Assembly (NCBI RefSeq): GCF_016772475.1
Contig: NZ_CP068595.1
Span: 2,728,001 to 2,792,000 of the forward strand
Direction of reading: 5' to 3'
Source: Paenibacillus sonchi
GTDB taxonomy: Bacteria; Bacillota; Bacilli; Paenibacillales; Paenibacillaceae
Length of the DNA stretch: 64,000 nucleotides
Both the position numbers and the translations under genes were made by a program. The notes beneath the pieces were generated by a model that was given only the letters and a program-made list of their open reading frames with translations, was not told the DNA's origin and did no database searches. Below, one piece after another: positions 54,620 through 62,662 of this stretch (positions are counted from its first letter, which is position 1; each line of letters opens with the position of its first letter).

Positions 54620-57005
54620 TCAGACGGTAGAATTGCTCCGTGTAGAAACAGAGCTTTTTACGCTTTTTCTTCAAGGGCGCCCTTATCATCCTACGGTGGA
54701 GACATTGCAGCTTCATCGGTCTTCGGAGCAGGAGTGGGTGAGTGCACAGCTTGGGCTTGCTTGCTCCGAACGGCTTGGTGATGTTCAGATCAAAGTCTTT
54801 TCGCCTGAAGCCCACGGGATGGTGGACTGGCAGCAGGGAGTTTCTGTTTTTCCTTGTTTTTATGAGACACAGTCGTATGAACTGGTTATCCAGAATAAGA
54901 CCGCTGCCAGCCTTTCCTTTTATCATGAAAATGTGTTGCTTCGGCAGGCAGTTAAGCCCCTAGGTGATTCTATTCTTGCGGGTGTTCTGAACTTTGGGAA
55001 TGAGGTCGGTTTGACGGAATGGGAAGTCCGAAGTAATGGACAGACTTTGCTGCGGGTAGAGATGGAGATTTTCCCCTCGAAGATGGATTACAAGCTGGAT
55101 TACCAGAATATTTTGAATGAAGTGAATGCGCAGATTTATAATTTGGCGTTTGATTTTTTGCGCAAAACCTATCAGCTAACAGGCCTGCGGGAGACGCAGC
55201 ATCAGAGCTTGACGGAGTTTTTCACCATACTACAGCATGTCTTTAGACAACTCTTGGATGCAGTCGAACGGATTAACAAGAATCCTAATTACGCTCTGCT
55301 CCAGGATCGCCGGCTCATGGATGCCAATCGGGTCAAAAAGGCCGGAAGAGAGAACATCCGCGAGCTGGCGAAGCATCCTGAACGATTAAAAGTAGATGAA
55401 AGCAATGGATTTTTAAGAATTAATGGTCAGAATTACACAGCAACGCACTTCATGGAGAACCGCAGACGCCTCTCCTATGATACCAATGAGAACCGGTTCA
55501 TCCGCTGGATGCTGGAACGAATTCATGGGAAGCTTAAGGAGCTTAAGGGCCGCTGGAAAGAAAATAGCCGGACTCCAGATCCGCTACTCAGCAAAAGAAT
55601 AGATAAGATGCTTACTCAGCTGGAACGGGTGCTCAAGATGGATTTTTTGCGTGAGGCTGGAGTGCTGAAGCAGATGTCCGTTACCCTTGTGCTGCAGATG
55701 GCCCCTGGATACCGCGAAGTCTATCGCTGTTATCTAATGCTGCTTAAAGGCTTATCTATTCAAGGTGAGCTGTTCCGCTTATCCATGAAGGATGTAGCTC
55801 AGCTCTATGAGTATTGGTGCTTCTTGAAGCTGAATCAGCTTCTGGGGCAGAAATATAAACTGGTGAAGCAGGACATCATTAAGGTGAAACGGAACGGTAT
55901 TTTCGTTACTCTTGATCGCTCACAGAGCGCTAATATGGTGTACGAGAATCCGGTCAACGGGGAGCAGTTCATCCTGTATTATAACTCGATTCCTGACTCG
56001 GATAAGACCCCGACGCTCAGTCAGCGTCCGGATAATGTGCTCACCCTGAAGAAGAAGGATGCTGGTCAGATCAAGGAATACAAGTATGTGTTTGATGCGA
56101 AATACCGCTTGAATCCCGCTTATGAAGGTACGCCTTATCAGGGGAAGTATGGGCAGCCTGGGCCGGAAGAGGACGACATTAATACAATGCATCGTTATCG
56201 GGACGCGATAGTGTATCAGGAAAAGGGCACAGGTGAATATGAGCGAAGCATGTTTGGCGCTTATGTGTTATTTCCTTATCCGGATGAAGAGCGGTACAAG
56301 AGCCACCAATTTTACAAAAGCATCGAGCTATTGAATATTGGTGCGTTGCCGTTCCTGCCGAATTCTACAAGCTTGGTGGAGCAATTCCTGGATGAGATCA
56401 TTCAGGATAGTCCGGAAAAAGCCTTTGAACGCTCTACACGTCCACGCGGGACGAAAGAATACTATGCCAATCAGCTTGCGGGCAAAAATGTGCTTGTCGG
56501 TTCTGTCCGGGGGCGGGAGCAGGTGGAGGTGGCGGTGCGGAAGGCTTTTTATCATATGCCGCTTAAGAATCTTGCCAGCCAGAAGATACTTACCCAGATC
56601 GAGTACGTAGCGATGTGCCAATCCCGCAAAAAGTTCGTTGATCCCGCTAAAACAGGCATTCACTGGGTGGGGAAGGTAGCGGATTGGAAGGTGCTGCGGC
56701 GTAAAGAGATTAAGGAAGTTCCTTGTCGCCCGGGGACCGAAGAAGATCTGTATGTACGCTTTACGATTGAGCAATGGAAGATCTTAACTGCTCCTATTAT
56801 GCTAGGGGGACAAGGGATTCTCACGGTGCTCTACACCAGTAAGTATATCCTGGACCGGGCCTTGGAGATTGCCGAGCTCCGTCTGGAAACAGAGGAAGCA
56901 CTACGGGAATGGCGCGAGAAGCGCCGCAAGGGCAGAGTTAAGGTGAAGCTGGATCATGAGGAGTTTGTGGATTTGGGTAGGGTTGTGGAGGTTAGGAATA
57001 TTTGA
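54591..57005 (+). CDS. McrC-like DUF2357 nuclease
   Basis: 804 residues from the ATG with GAGGAAG 4 bases upstream; a longer upstream reading lacks a site. A beta-rich N-terminal region and a DUF2357-type helical middle (NEVNAQIYNLAFDFLRKTY) lead to a PD-(D/E)XK nuclease core with YKYVFDAKYRLN near residue 503, where Asp and Lys of the D-x-K motif sit. The C-terminal about 150 residues add a wHTH/beta domain (RFTIEQWKILTAPIM). It pairs with the McrB-like motor as the cutting subunit of a type IV restriction system. Confidence 0.85.
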   Translation: MDLPHTGSLNQTVELLRVETELFTLFLQGRPYHPTVETLQLHRSSEQEWVSAQLGLACSERLGDVQIKVFSPEAHGMVDWQQGVSVFPCFYETQSYELVIQNKTAASLSFYHENVLLRQAVKPLGDSILAGVLNFGNEVGLTEWEVRSNGQTLLRVEMEIFPSKMDYKLDYQNILNEVNAQIYNLAFDFLRKTYQLTGLRETQHQSLTEFFTILQHVFRQLLDAVERINKNPNYALLQDRRLMDANRVKKAGRENIRELAKHPERLKVDESNGFLRINGQNYTATHFMENRRRLSYDTNENRFIRWMLERIHGKLKELKGRWKENSRTPDPLLSKRIDKMLTQLERVLKMDFLREAGVLKQMSVTLVLQMAPGYREVYRCYLMLLKGLSIQGELFRLSMKDVAQLYEYWCFLKLNQLLGQKYKLVKQDIIKVKRNGIFVTLDRSQSANMVYENPVNGEQFILYYNSIPDSDKTPTLSQRPDNVLTLKKKDAGQIKEYKYVFDAKYRLNPAYEGTPYQGKYGQPGPEEDDINTMHRYRDAIVYQEKGTGEYERSMFGAYVLFPYPDEERYKSHQFYKSIELLNIGALPFLPNSTSLVEQFLDEIIQDSPEKAFERSTRPRGTKEYYANQLAGKNVLVGSVRGREQVEVAVRKAFYHMPLKNLASQKILTQIEYVAMCQSRKKFVDPAKTGIHWVGKVADWKVLRRKEIKEVPCRPGTEEDLYVRFTIEQWKILTAPIMLGGQGILTVLYTSKYILDRALEIAELRLETEEALREWREKRRKGRVKVKLDHEEFVDLGRVVEVRNI

Positions 57006-57067
57006 AGTGGATGACACCAAAAAACTAATAATAATGTGGTTTTGATACAGATGACTGAGGTGGTCAA

Positions 57068-57865
57068 ATGCCTGTTGAGAGAAGCTTGCCAAGTTATTAC
57101 CAGAGCTTTAGCAAGGAATTAGATGTTGCTAAAAACCGGGTGAGAGATATCATCGGAAGTGCTCATTGGATTTCTGATGGAACACATAAAGAGGCTATTT
57201 TGCAAGATGTATTAAAGAGGTTTATTCCTCAGAAGTATTCAGTTTCCAGTGGATTTATTCTCTCTAATGATGGCGAATCTTGCAGTAAGCAACTGGATAT
57301 TATTATCTATGATCAAGCCTCCCCATTACTTTTTAATGGACCTAACTTTGTTATTATTCCAGACCAATATGTTAGAGCGGTAATAGAAGTGAAGACTAGT
57401 CTGAGCGTAGGGACAAAATTGATAGATGCTCTAGAGAATCTTTATACCGTACAATCAATAATGAAACGGCCTTCCGATAACGTTTATTTTGGGATTTTTT
57501 CATTTGGCTATAAGGATTATCGTAACATTGGTCCAGGGAATGTCGCACAACGATTATTTACGAAAATTAAGGAGTTCTACCGGGATAAAAGGGTGCAGTA
57601 TGAAGGGACGGACCTGCAATTTTTGCAGACGAGAACTTTAACGTCTTTATGTATGAATGAACAACTATATGGCCTGCATTGGAATGATACAACCCAAAAT
57701 AGTCCTGAATTTGGATTATATGATACTAGAGAGCAATCCTTCAATTATTTTGTGTCCAATTTATTAAGTACATTAGATAATACTGCTATTACTCTTTCTA
57801 AGCCGTTATGGTTTCCTCAGTCGAAGGAGTCTAGCGTGCTTCTTAAGGAAAGGATTGGGTTTTGA
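57068..57865 (+). CDS. DUF6602-like PD-(D/E)XK nuclease-like protein
   Basis: 265 residues. The first 60 (SYYQSFSKELDVAKNRVRDI, GTHKEAILQDVLKRFIPQKY) and the core SGFILSNDGES, SKQLDIIIYD (D77), RAVIEVKTSL (E107, K109) give the E...D...E-x-K arrangement of the restriction-endonuclease fold. This matches DUF6602 proteins often found beside restriction and phage-defence genes. The upstream gap of 62 bases has TGAGGTGG as ribosome site. It probably belongs to the McrBC-like operon. Confidence 0.75.
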   Translation: MPVERSLPSYYQSFSKELDVAKNRVRDIIGSAHWISDGTHKEAILQDVLKRFIPQKYSVSSGFILSNDGESCSKQLDIIIYDQASPLLFNGPNFVIIPDQYVRAVIEVKTSLSVGTKLIDALENLYTVQSIMKRPSDNVYFGIFSFGYKDYRNIGPGNVAQRLFTKIKEFYRDKRVQYEGTDLQFLQTRTLTSLCMNEQLYGLHWNDTTQNSPEFGLYDTREQSFNYFVSNLLSTLDNTAITLSKPLWFPQSKESSVLLKERIGF

Positions 57866-57950
57866 TCAAGTGGGGCTCATGTCATAAAGACAGTGATGGC
57901 TCCATGATACCAACAACTGAGATTTTCTTACTTTATGAAATGATTTGTGG

Positions 57951-58098
57951 TATAGTAAAGGCAGAAAAAACGTAGAATACAAAGAGAGCCGTGCTGGACA
58001 CACGACTCTCGGAGCAATAGCCGCTTTTAAGGGCGGCGGCTTTAAATACCAGTCAAAGAATAGACCGCTTCCCTTGAGCAGGGCGGTCTATTTCTTTT
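57951..58098 (+). ncRNA. antitoxin RNA (RatA-like), with promoter and terminator
   Basis: A TATAGT (57951-57956) with a weak -35 precedes an RNA of about 135 bases. It has three hairpins: GAGAGCCGTG/CACGACTCTC (57984-58010), AGCCGC/GCGGCT (58019-58041), and the terminator ATAGACCGC/GCGGTCTAT with TTTCTTTTT (58061-58098). Its 3' end runs tail-to-tail into the small toxin gene on the other strand, as in the txpA/ratA and bsr type I systems. Confidence 0.55.
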
Positions 58099-58171
58099 TG
58101 AGGTAATTTAGCAGCGCGATAATGAACATGCCGAACATGAACATCAGGGACAATGCTTGGTAAACCTCCAT
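58088..58171 (-). CDS. type I toxin, holin-like membrane peptide
   Basis: 27 residues: MEVYQALSLMFMFGMFIIAL then LNYLKKK. One membrane helix with a basic C-terminus, exactly the pattern of TxpA/BsrG-like holin-like toxins. GGAGGTGACGCC precedes the ATG. The promoter -10 TATAAT lies at 58236-58241 on the minus strand. The stop falls inside the antitoxin terminator hairpin. The block GGAGCAATAG appears both in the antitoxin RNA (58011-58020) and in the toxin leader (58222-58231, minus). Confidence 0.78.
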   Translation of the reverse strand: MEVYQALSLMFMFGMFIIALLNYLKKK

Positions 58172-58235
58172 TGGCGTCACCTCCCTTCCGGGAGCTTAGC
58201 CGACCGCCCATATAAGCCTTTCTATTGCTCCTGCG

Positions 58236-58241
58236 ATTATA
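58236..58241 (-). promoter_or_regulatory. toxin promoter -10
   Basis: Perfect TATAAT on the minus strand, 65 bases before the toxin start; the -35 is weak (CTCAAA). Confidence 0.55.
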
Positions 58242-58280
58242 CCATGAATGGAAAATTTTGAGTATAAAAACCGAATCTCC

Positions 58281-58329
58281 AAAAAAAGCTCAGAGGCAGG
58301 GCTTCCCATACCTGCCTTTGAGCTTTTTT
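58281..58329. terminator. bidirectional terminator
   Basis: A7-GCTC-AGGCAGG and CCTGCCT-GAGC-T6 form a long stem around GCTTCCCATA. On the minus strand it closes the gene fragment ending at 58360. Confidence 0.85.
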
Positions 58330-58359
58330 CTATGCAGCCCAAGACCCCCCTCTGGAAAT

Positions 58360-58530
58360 TTATTCTTCCATCGTAATACTTTCGCCATGTTCGTTCAGCA
58401 TGATCTCAGCGATGATAGAACCTGTAAGAAACATTCGGTTCTTATCCGGGCGGGCGTAACGAGGCGCGGATCTCAGGCGATCCCGCAGTGCCGGCATGTA
58501 TGTTACGGTATCCTGTACGGTCCGTTTCGG
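58360..58530 (-). pseudogene. C-terminal fragment of an unidentified protein
   Basis: 56 codons then a stop: TVQDTVTYMPALRDRLRSAP, YARPDKNRMFLTGSIIAEIM and LNEHGESITMEE. It has natural protein composition and ends just before a terminator, so it is the genuine end of a gene. Just upstream another frame reads VTLTETDRT, suggesting one more frame break. I do not recognise the family. Its last codons contain the 26-base repeat found at 30.5 kb. Confidence 0.5.
58371..58396 (+). repeat. 26-base direct repeat, right copy
   Basis: Identical to 30542-30567; see the left copy. Confidence 0.7.
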
Positions 58531-58542
58531 TAAGAGTCACCT

Positions 58543-58612
58543 TTGGGGTTCGATTCCCCAATCGCCTTGGGAGCGATTCTGGTAGAGTACTCGATTCCAT
58601 CGAGCTACAAAT
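58543..58612 (+). ncRNA. tRNA-like arms upstream of slipin
   Basis: Two pieces of tRNA architecture in a row. First a T-arm: TTGGGG, a 7-base loop TTCGATT, then CCCCAA (58543-58561), continuing to ATCGCC as an acceptor-like end without CCA. Next GGTAGAGTA (D-loop and D-stem 3' part) followed by CTCG-ATTCCAT-CGAG (58590-58604), an anticodon-like arm with T33 and TCC (Gly) in positions 34-36. No complete cloverleaf can be drawn. They could be the 3' end of one tRNA-like unit and the start of another, as in tRNA-mimic RNAs near RNA-repair genes, or debris. Confidence 0.4.
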
Positions 58613-58616
58613 TTGA

Positions 58617-58829
58617 GCGTATTTTGAGTTAGCAAACCAATGGACAGAATCTCTGGCGGCTAGTATAGCGCACTGCGAAAGGGCTTTGCAATCCGTGGAT
58701 ACCGATGGTGCGGCAGCTGGGGAGATTTTGGCAAGGACAGAAGAGAACGAAGGCCGGCTGAAGTATGGGTTAGCCCCGGACTCAAATGTCCTCCCGGACC
58801 TCCCGGCAGACCGCCTCTCTCAAACGTGA
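58617..58829 (+). pseudogene. C-terminal gene fragment before slipin
   Basis: 70 codons without a start: AYFELANQWTESLAASIAHC, ERALQSVDTDGAAAGEILAR, TEENEGRLKYGLAPDSNVLP, then a stop. Helical, protein-like. Given the slipin and RtcB context it may be the end of the nucleotidyltransferase that accompanies them in some RNA-repair operons; that assignment is a guess. Confidence 0.45.
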
Positions 58830-58890
58830 TTCCGCCCGGTCTGCAGCGGGATTCTGTCATCCATTGGTCAAACATGAAGGGGGCAATACT

Positions 58891-59994
58891 ATGTTGAAGC
58901 AAATAACGATTCAAGCGGACCAGCGCGGTCTGCTCTTTTATAAGGGAAGTTATGTGAAACGGCTGCTACCGGGAACCTACCGTTACTTATCATGGTCGCA
59001 GCATACAGTGGCAGTACTGAATATTGCCAAACCGTTTAGTGTCGAGGGCAAAGACCTGCAGCTGTTTTTACAGGATGATGGACTCCTGCGGGAGCTCGAT
59101 GTCGTACGCGTACAGGATCATGAGATTGTTTTGCACTATGAGGATGGTCAATTCATACAGCTGCTGAAGCCGGGTGTGTATGCTTATTGGAACCTTCTGA
59201 AAAAGCACACCTTCGTACATACGGATACCAGACAGCCGGAGCTACCTGCCGGGATCGACCGTTCAATTATCACGAAGCTTACTCCGTATGTGCAGTGCTG
59301 TGAAATCGCGAGTTATGAGCAAGGATTCCTGTTCTATGATCATACGCTCAAGCGGGAGCTTACGCCTGGTAAGTATTATTTCTGGAAGGGACCGGTCTCG
59401 GTGCTGACAAAAACGGTCGATCTAAGACAACAGCAGATGGATCTGGTTGGCCAGGAAATGATGACAGAGGATAAGGTTACGCTGCGTCTGAACTTCGTAT
59501 GCCAGTACAAAATCGTCAATCCGCACCGCGTTCTGGAGTTGAAAGCTTTTGACGAGCAGATACACATCCAGCTTCAGCTCCTGCTCCGGGAATATGTCGG
59601 GACGCTGAAATTGGACGATCTTCTGAAGCGGAAAGAGGATGTTGCCACATTCATTTTGTCCCGTATCCAGGAGAAGGAAGAAGAGTTCGGGGTACGTTTC
59701 CTCGGGGCGGGGGTAAAGGATGTAATTTTACCGGGGGAAATGAAGGACATCCTAAACACCGTCCTGCTCGCAGAGAAGAAAGCGCAGGCGAACCTGCTTA
59801 CCCGCCGGGAAGAGACAGCTTCGACGCGCAGCCTGCTGAATACAGCGAAGCTGATGGACGAGAATCAGACACTGTTCCGTCTGAAGGAGCTGGAATTCCT
59901 CGAGAAGATATGCGACAAAATCGGTTCCATCTCTGTTACGGGCGGCGGCGATTTGCTGGAGCGGTTAAGCTCACTCATCGGTGCCAAGAAGTAG
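58891..59994 (+). CDS. slipin (SPFH/band-7 family)
   Basis: 367 residues from the ATG with AAGGGGG 7 bases upstream; a longer frame upstream is non-coding. Two beta-rich repeats (QADQRGLLFYKGSYVKRLLP at the start, SYEQGFLFYDHTLKRELTPG in the middle) precede the SPFH core (MMTEDKVTLRLNFVCQYKIV, LLREYVGTLKLDDLL, GVRFLGAGVKDVILPGEMKD) and a coiled coil (LLAEKKAQANLLTRREETAS). It has no N-terminal membrane helix. Slipins of this cytosolic type occur with RtcB and Ro60 in bacterial RNA-repair operons. Here it survives intact while its presumed partners are fragments. Confidence 0.88.
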   Translation: MLKQITIQADQRGLLFYKGSYVKRLLPGTYRYLSWSQHTVAVLNIAKPFSVEGKDLQLFLQDDGLLRELDVVRVQDHEIVLHYEDGQFIQLLKPGVYAYWNLLKKHTFVHTDTRQPELPAGIDRSIITKLTPYVQCCEIASYEQGFLFYDHTLKRELTPGKYYFWKGPVSVLTKTVDLRQQQMDLVGQEMMTEDKVTLRLNFVCQYKIVNPHRVLELKAFDEQIHIQLQLLLREYVGTLKLDDLLKRKEDVATFILSRIQEKEEEFGVRFLGAGVKDVILPGEMKDILNTVLLAEKKAQANLLTRREETASTRSLLNTAKLMDENQTLFRLKELEFLEKICDKIGSISVTGGGDLLERLSSLIGAKK

Positions 59995-60020
59995 ACCGCT
60001 TCCTGGCGGTCTATTTCTTG
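59993..60020 (+). terminator. terminator of slipin
   Basis: AGACCGC-TTCCTG-GCGGTCT plus ATTTCTTG, overlapping the stop codon. Stem and tail closely match the antitoxin terminator at 58.06 kb. Confidence 0.75.
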
Positions 60021-60132
60021 TGCAAATAAAGGGAATTAATCTTAGTCAGAGTACCGGAAAACAGGTAATTACATAGAAGCTATAGAACTAAGCTATTGAG
60101 ATGATTAAGCCTAACCCTAAGGAAGTGATCCC

Positions 60133-60927
60133 ATGGACAACAAAGCAAAGAAAATCCTTATAAACACCTTCTGGACCTCATCTGGCTGGAGGAGCAGTCC
60201 TGCTGCCTTCACCGGTGAGGATTTCGACTATGCCAAAAGCAAAGGGTTGATGTTCGATCCTGTGACGATTACCCATGACGAGATTGTCTTGCGGCTGCAT
60301 GAGCTGCATCAGACGATTACTAAGGAGCGGGTAGCTGCCGCGTTCCTGCACAGTCTATCAACGAAGAAGGTTCATTTGCGGAGCGCCCTTTCCAGCTGGG
60401 CCCTGACTTCCGCTCTACCTGTGCATACCTATGGAGAGCGGAGCTCAGTCCGGCCCAATCACAGCAGCTGCGGGGATTGTAACTTTCACAGATTAATGTC
60501 TGACCGGGAATATATTAATCAGGATCTGAATGTGCTGAATTTCGAACGGGTTAAATGGGGCGGTATTCGTCTGAACTGGCTTTTATACTGCTGGCTGGAC
60601 CTTGAATTATTCAGTAAAGAAGAAGGGTTCGAGGTTACCAACGAGGATGCTGCCATACTCTCCGGGATGCTGGAAGCGATCCGGGATTGTGCGGACCATG
60701 AGAGTGCACGGATGCTGGAGAAGCGGTGGAAGGAAGTGATTCCCTCCAGTAAGAATGAACGGGATGTGATCATGGAGATATGGGGCTATGCCGGATTGCT
60801 GGTACCGCGGGACACACCACGGAAACGCAGAGGCGGAAGTCACGATTTTAACTCTGTGGCAGAGTGGCAGGGGGATGACGGCTATTCTCAGGAGGCAGTA
60901 GAGTTGTATTTCGGAGCGTTTTTGTAG
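60133..60927 (+). CDS. uncharacterised 264-residue protein beside slipin
   Basis: Starts MDNKAKKILINTFWTSSGW with AAGGAAG upstream. Mostly helical, with a possible metal or redox motif SSCGDCNFHRLM near residue 112 and several Trp/Leu-rich helices (IRLNWLLYCWLDLELF). The C-terminus (DDGYSQEAVELYFGAF) is acidic. No family recognised. It lies 138 bases after slipin behind a terminator, so the two are not clearly one operon. Confidence 0.6.
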   Translation: MDNKAKKILINTFWTSSGWRSSPAAFTGEDFDYAKSKGLMFDPVTITHDEIVLRLHELHQTITKERVAAAFLHSLSTKKVHLRSALSSWALTSALPVHTYGERSSVRPNHSSCGDCNFHRLMSDREYINQDLNVLNFERVKWGGIRLNWLLYCWLDLELFSKEEGFEVTNEDAAILSGMLEAIRDCADHESARMLEKRWKEVIPSSKNERDVIMEIWGYAGLLVPRDTPRKRRGGSHDFNSVAEWQGDDGYSQEAVELYFGAFL

Positions 60928-61284
60928 ATTCTCTATGAATTTAAATGAGGGTTTTCACTCCGCCGGAAGAGTGGGCTGAGGCTATGAAGTTAGATTAATT
61001 CCGGGAACCTGTTGTGAAATATCAATCCCCATTACATATTCTTACTTTATGGCCGCACCGGCTATTCTTACATGGATTAAAATAAGTAAGAGAGCTTACG
61101 ATTCTCTAAGCTAAGTATTACGATTGTCTCACGAAGCCAACAGATAATTTATATCCGGGCTGCTGCACTATAACCTTTCACTATAACCAGATATCATTTT
61201 TAAGTGTTACGTACCTTTAAGTCCTCCATGCTAGAATTTAAACACAAGAGAAAGAGATGTGTGAGAAATAGAGGAGGACTAACC
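60928..61284. other. 357-base intergenic region
   Basis: No gene seen. I looked for an S-box or T-box leader, as expected for a methionine-related gene, and found neither the conserved core nor a terminator hairpin. GAGGAGG stands at the right edge. Confidence 0.4.
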
Positions 61285-62445
61285 ATGTGCAACAGATTTC
61301 AGATCGTAGGCAGCCTGCTGCGTCCGGCGGAGCTATTAGAATATAAACAGCAAATTGAACACAGGGATGATATCCGGTATCCCTTTTACCAGGACTTTCA
61401 GGGGTATGAGCAGTGTGAAGCTGAGGCGATTCAGGCTGTAGTCGAGCAAGAAAGCGAGAATGGGCTGTCCATTCTGACAGATGGGGAATATTCCAAATCG
61501 ATGTGGCATCTGGACTTTGTCTGGGGCTTCCAGGGAATTGAGCGTTATATCGCGGATCATGGATACTTCTTCAGAGATACAGACGGAGCTTCCAAATATG
61601 AGACCCGAAAAGATATCGGTCTGCGCATTACCGGTGAACTCGGTGCGAAGAACCATCATTTCCTTCATGCCTACCGCAAGCTTCAGGCTCTGGCTGGAGA
61701 CCGCGAGACCAAGCTGTGCGTGCCTTCTCCGTCCCATATTTTTGGTGAGCTGTCCTGGTCGGATAACATTGGCGGAACAGAAGCGGTGTATAAGGACAGA
61801 CTTGAGCTGAAGGCCGGTCTGGTTAACGCTTATAAGGATTTTGTCCAGGAATTCGCTGCGGCCGGAGGAACCATTTTGCAGTTCGACGATTGCCTATGGG
61901 AGCTGTTCGCCGACGATAACCCGAACTCTCCATATACCGGTGAGCATATCAATCAAGCGGAAGTACAGCAGCTGGCGGCAGAATTTATTGACATCAACAA
62001 CACCATTATTGATTACGGTCATAGCTTGGGCCTCAAAATGTGGACGCATAACTGCCGTGGCAACTATGATTCCCGTAATATGGGCGGCGGCTCCTATGCG
62101 AAGATTGCGAATCTGTTCCTGAAGCAGCTCAAATACGACCGCTTCTTCCTGGAATGGGATGATGAACGTGCAGGCTCTCTGGAGGCACTTGCGGTGTTCC
62201 AAGACAGACCCGACACGGAAATTGTACTTGGCTTGCTGTCTTCCAAAACGAGCACACTGGACGATGAAGCCCGCGTAATCAGAATGCTGGACGAAGCCTC
62301 CAAAATCATTCCGAAGGACAGATTACTGCTGTCCCATCAATGCGGCTTCGCGTCCTGCGACGGCGGCAACGAATTAACGGAAGATCAGCAGTGGGCGAAG
62401 ATTAGACAAGGACAACAGATTGCGCAGCAATATTGGGGTAATTAA
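61285..62445 (+). CDS. MetE C-terminal-like methyltransferase (YxjG/YxjH type)
   Basis: 386 residues from the ATG with GAGGAGG 7 bases upstream. Matches the catalytic barrel of cobalamin-independent methionine synthase without its N-terminal half: VGSLLRPAELLEYKQQI, ILTDGEYSKSMWHLDF, TILQFDDCLWELF, KMWTHNCRGN and LLSHQCGFASCDGGNEL, the last with zinc-site cysteine and histidine. Such short forms transfer methyl groups from simple donors to homocysteine or related thiols in Bacillus. A terminator follows. Confidence 0.88.
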   Translation: MCNRFQIVGSLLRPAELLEYKQQIEHRDDIRYPFYQDFQGYEQCEAEAIQAVVEQESENGLSILTDGEYSKSMWHLDFVWGFQGIERYIADHGYFFRDTDGASKYETRKDIGLRITGELGAKNHHFLHAYRKLQALAGDRETKLCVPSPSHIFGELSWSDNIGGTEAVYKDRLELKAGLVNAYKDFVQEFAAAGGTILQFDDCLWELFADDNPNSPYTGEHINQAEVQQLAAEFIDINNTIIDYGHSLGLKMWTHNCRGNYDSRNMGGGSYAKIANLFLKQLKYDRFFLEWDDERAGSLEALAVFQDRPDTEIVLGLLSSKTSTLDDEARVIRMLDEASKIIPKDRLLLSHQCGFASCDGGNELTEDQQWAKIRQGQQIAQQYWGN

Positions 62446-62457
62446 TATTTAACTTAG

Positions 62458-62488
62458 CTTCAGAGACTATCTCTGAGGCGTTTTTGTT
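62458..62488 (+). terminator. rho-independent terminator
   Basis: TCAGAGA-CTA-TCTCTGA then GGCGTTTTTG. Confidence 0.8.
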
Positions 62489-62662
62489 GTCGTATGAAGT
62501 TATGACGGGTTGTCACTCGTCTTTATGACAAGGCTTCTGTTAGGTTGGGGAGGTCCCGGATCAGCCCGCAATACATGAAAGGAGTGGGATTAACCAGATT
62601 AGCGGGTATTTTGCTGTCGGTCCGGCACATTCATCCAGGCATTCAAAACAGGAGGCAGTGTA

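Noticed and set aside
58225..58533. 102-codon + frame
   Set aside because: Runs through a bidirectional terminator and opposite a better minus-strand fragment.
58477..58566. Complete tRNA from GGCGAT to ATCGCC
   Set aside because: Length fits, but no D-arm or anticodon arm can be drawn and the left part is coding on the other strand; only the T-arm is convincing.
60928..61284. S-box or T-box riboswitch before the MetE-like gene
   Set aside because: No conserved core, anti-terminator or terminator found.
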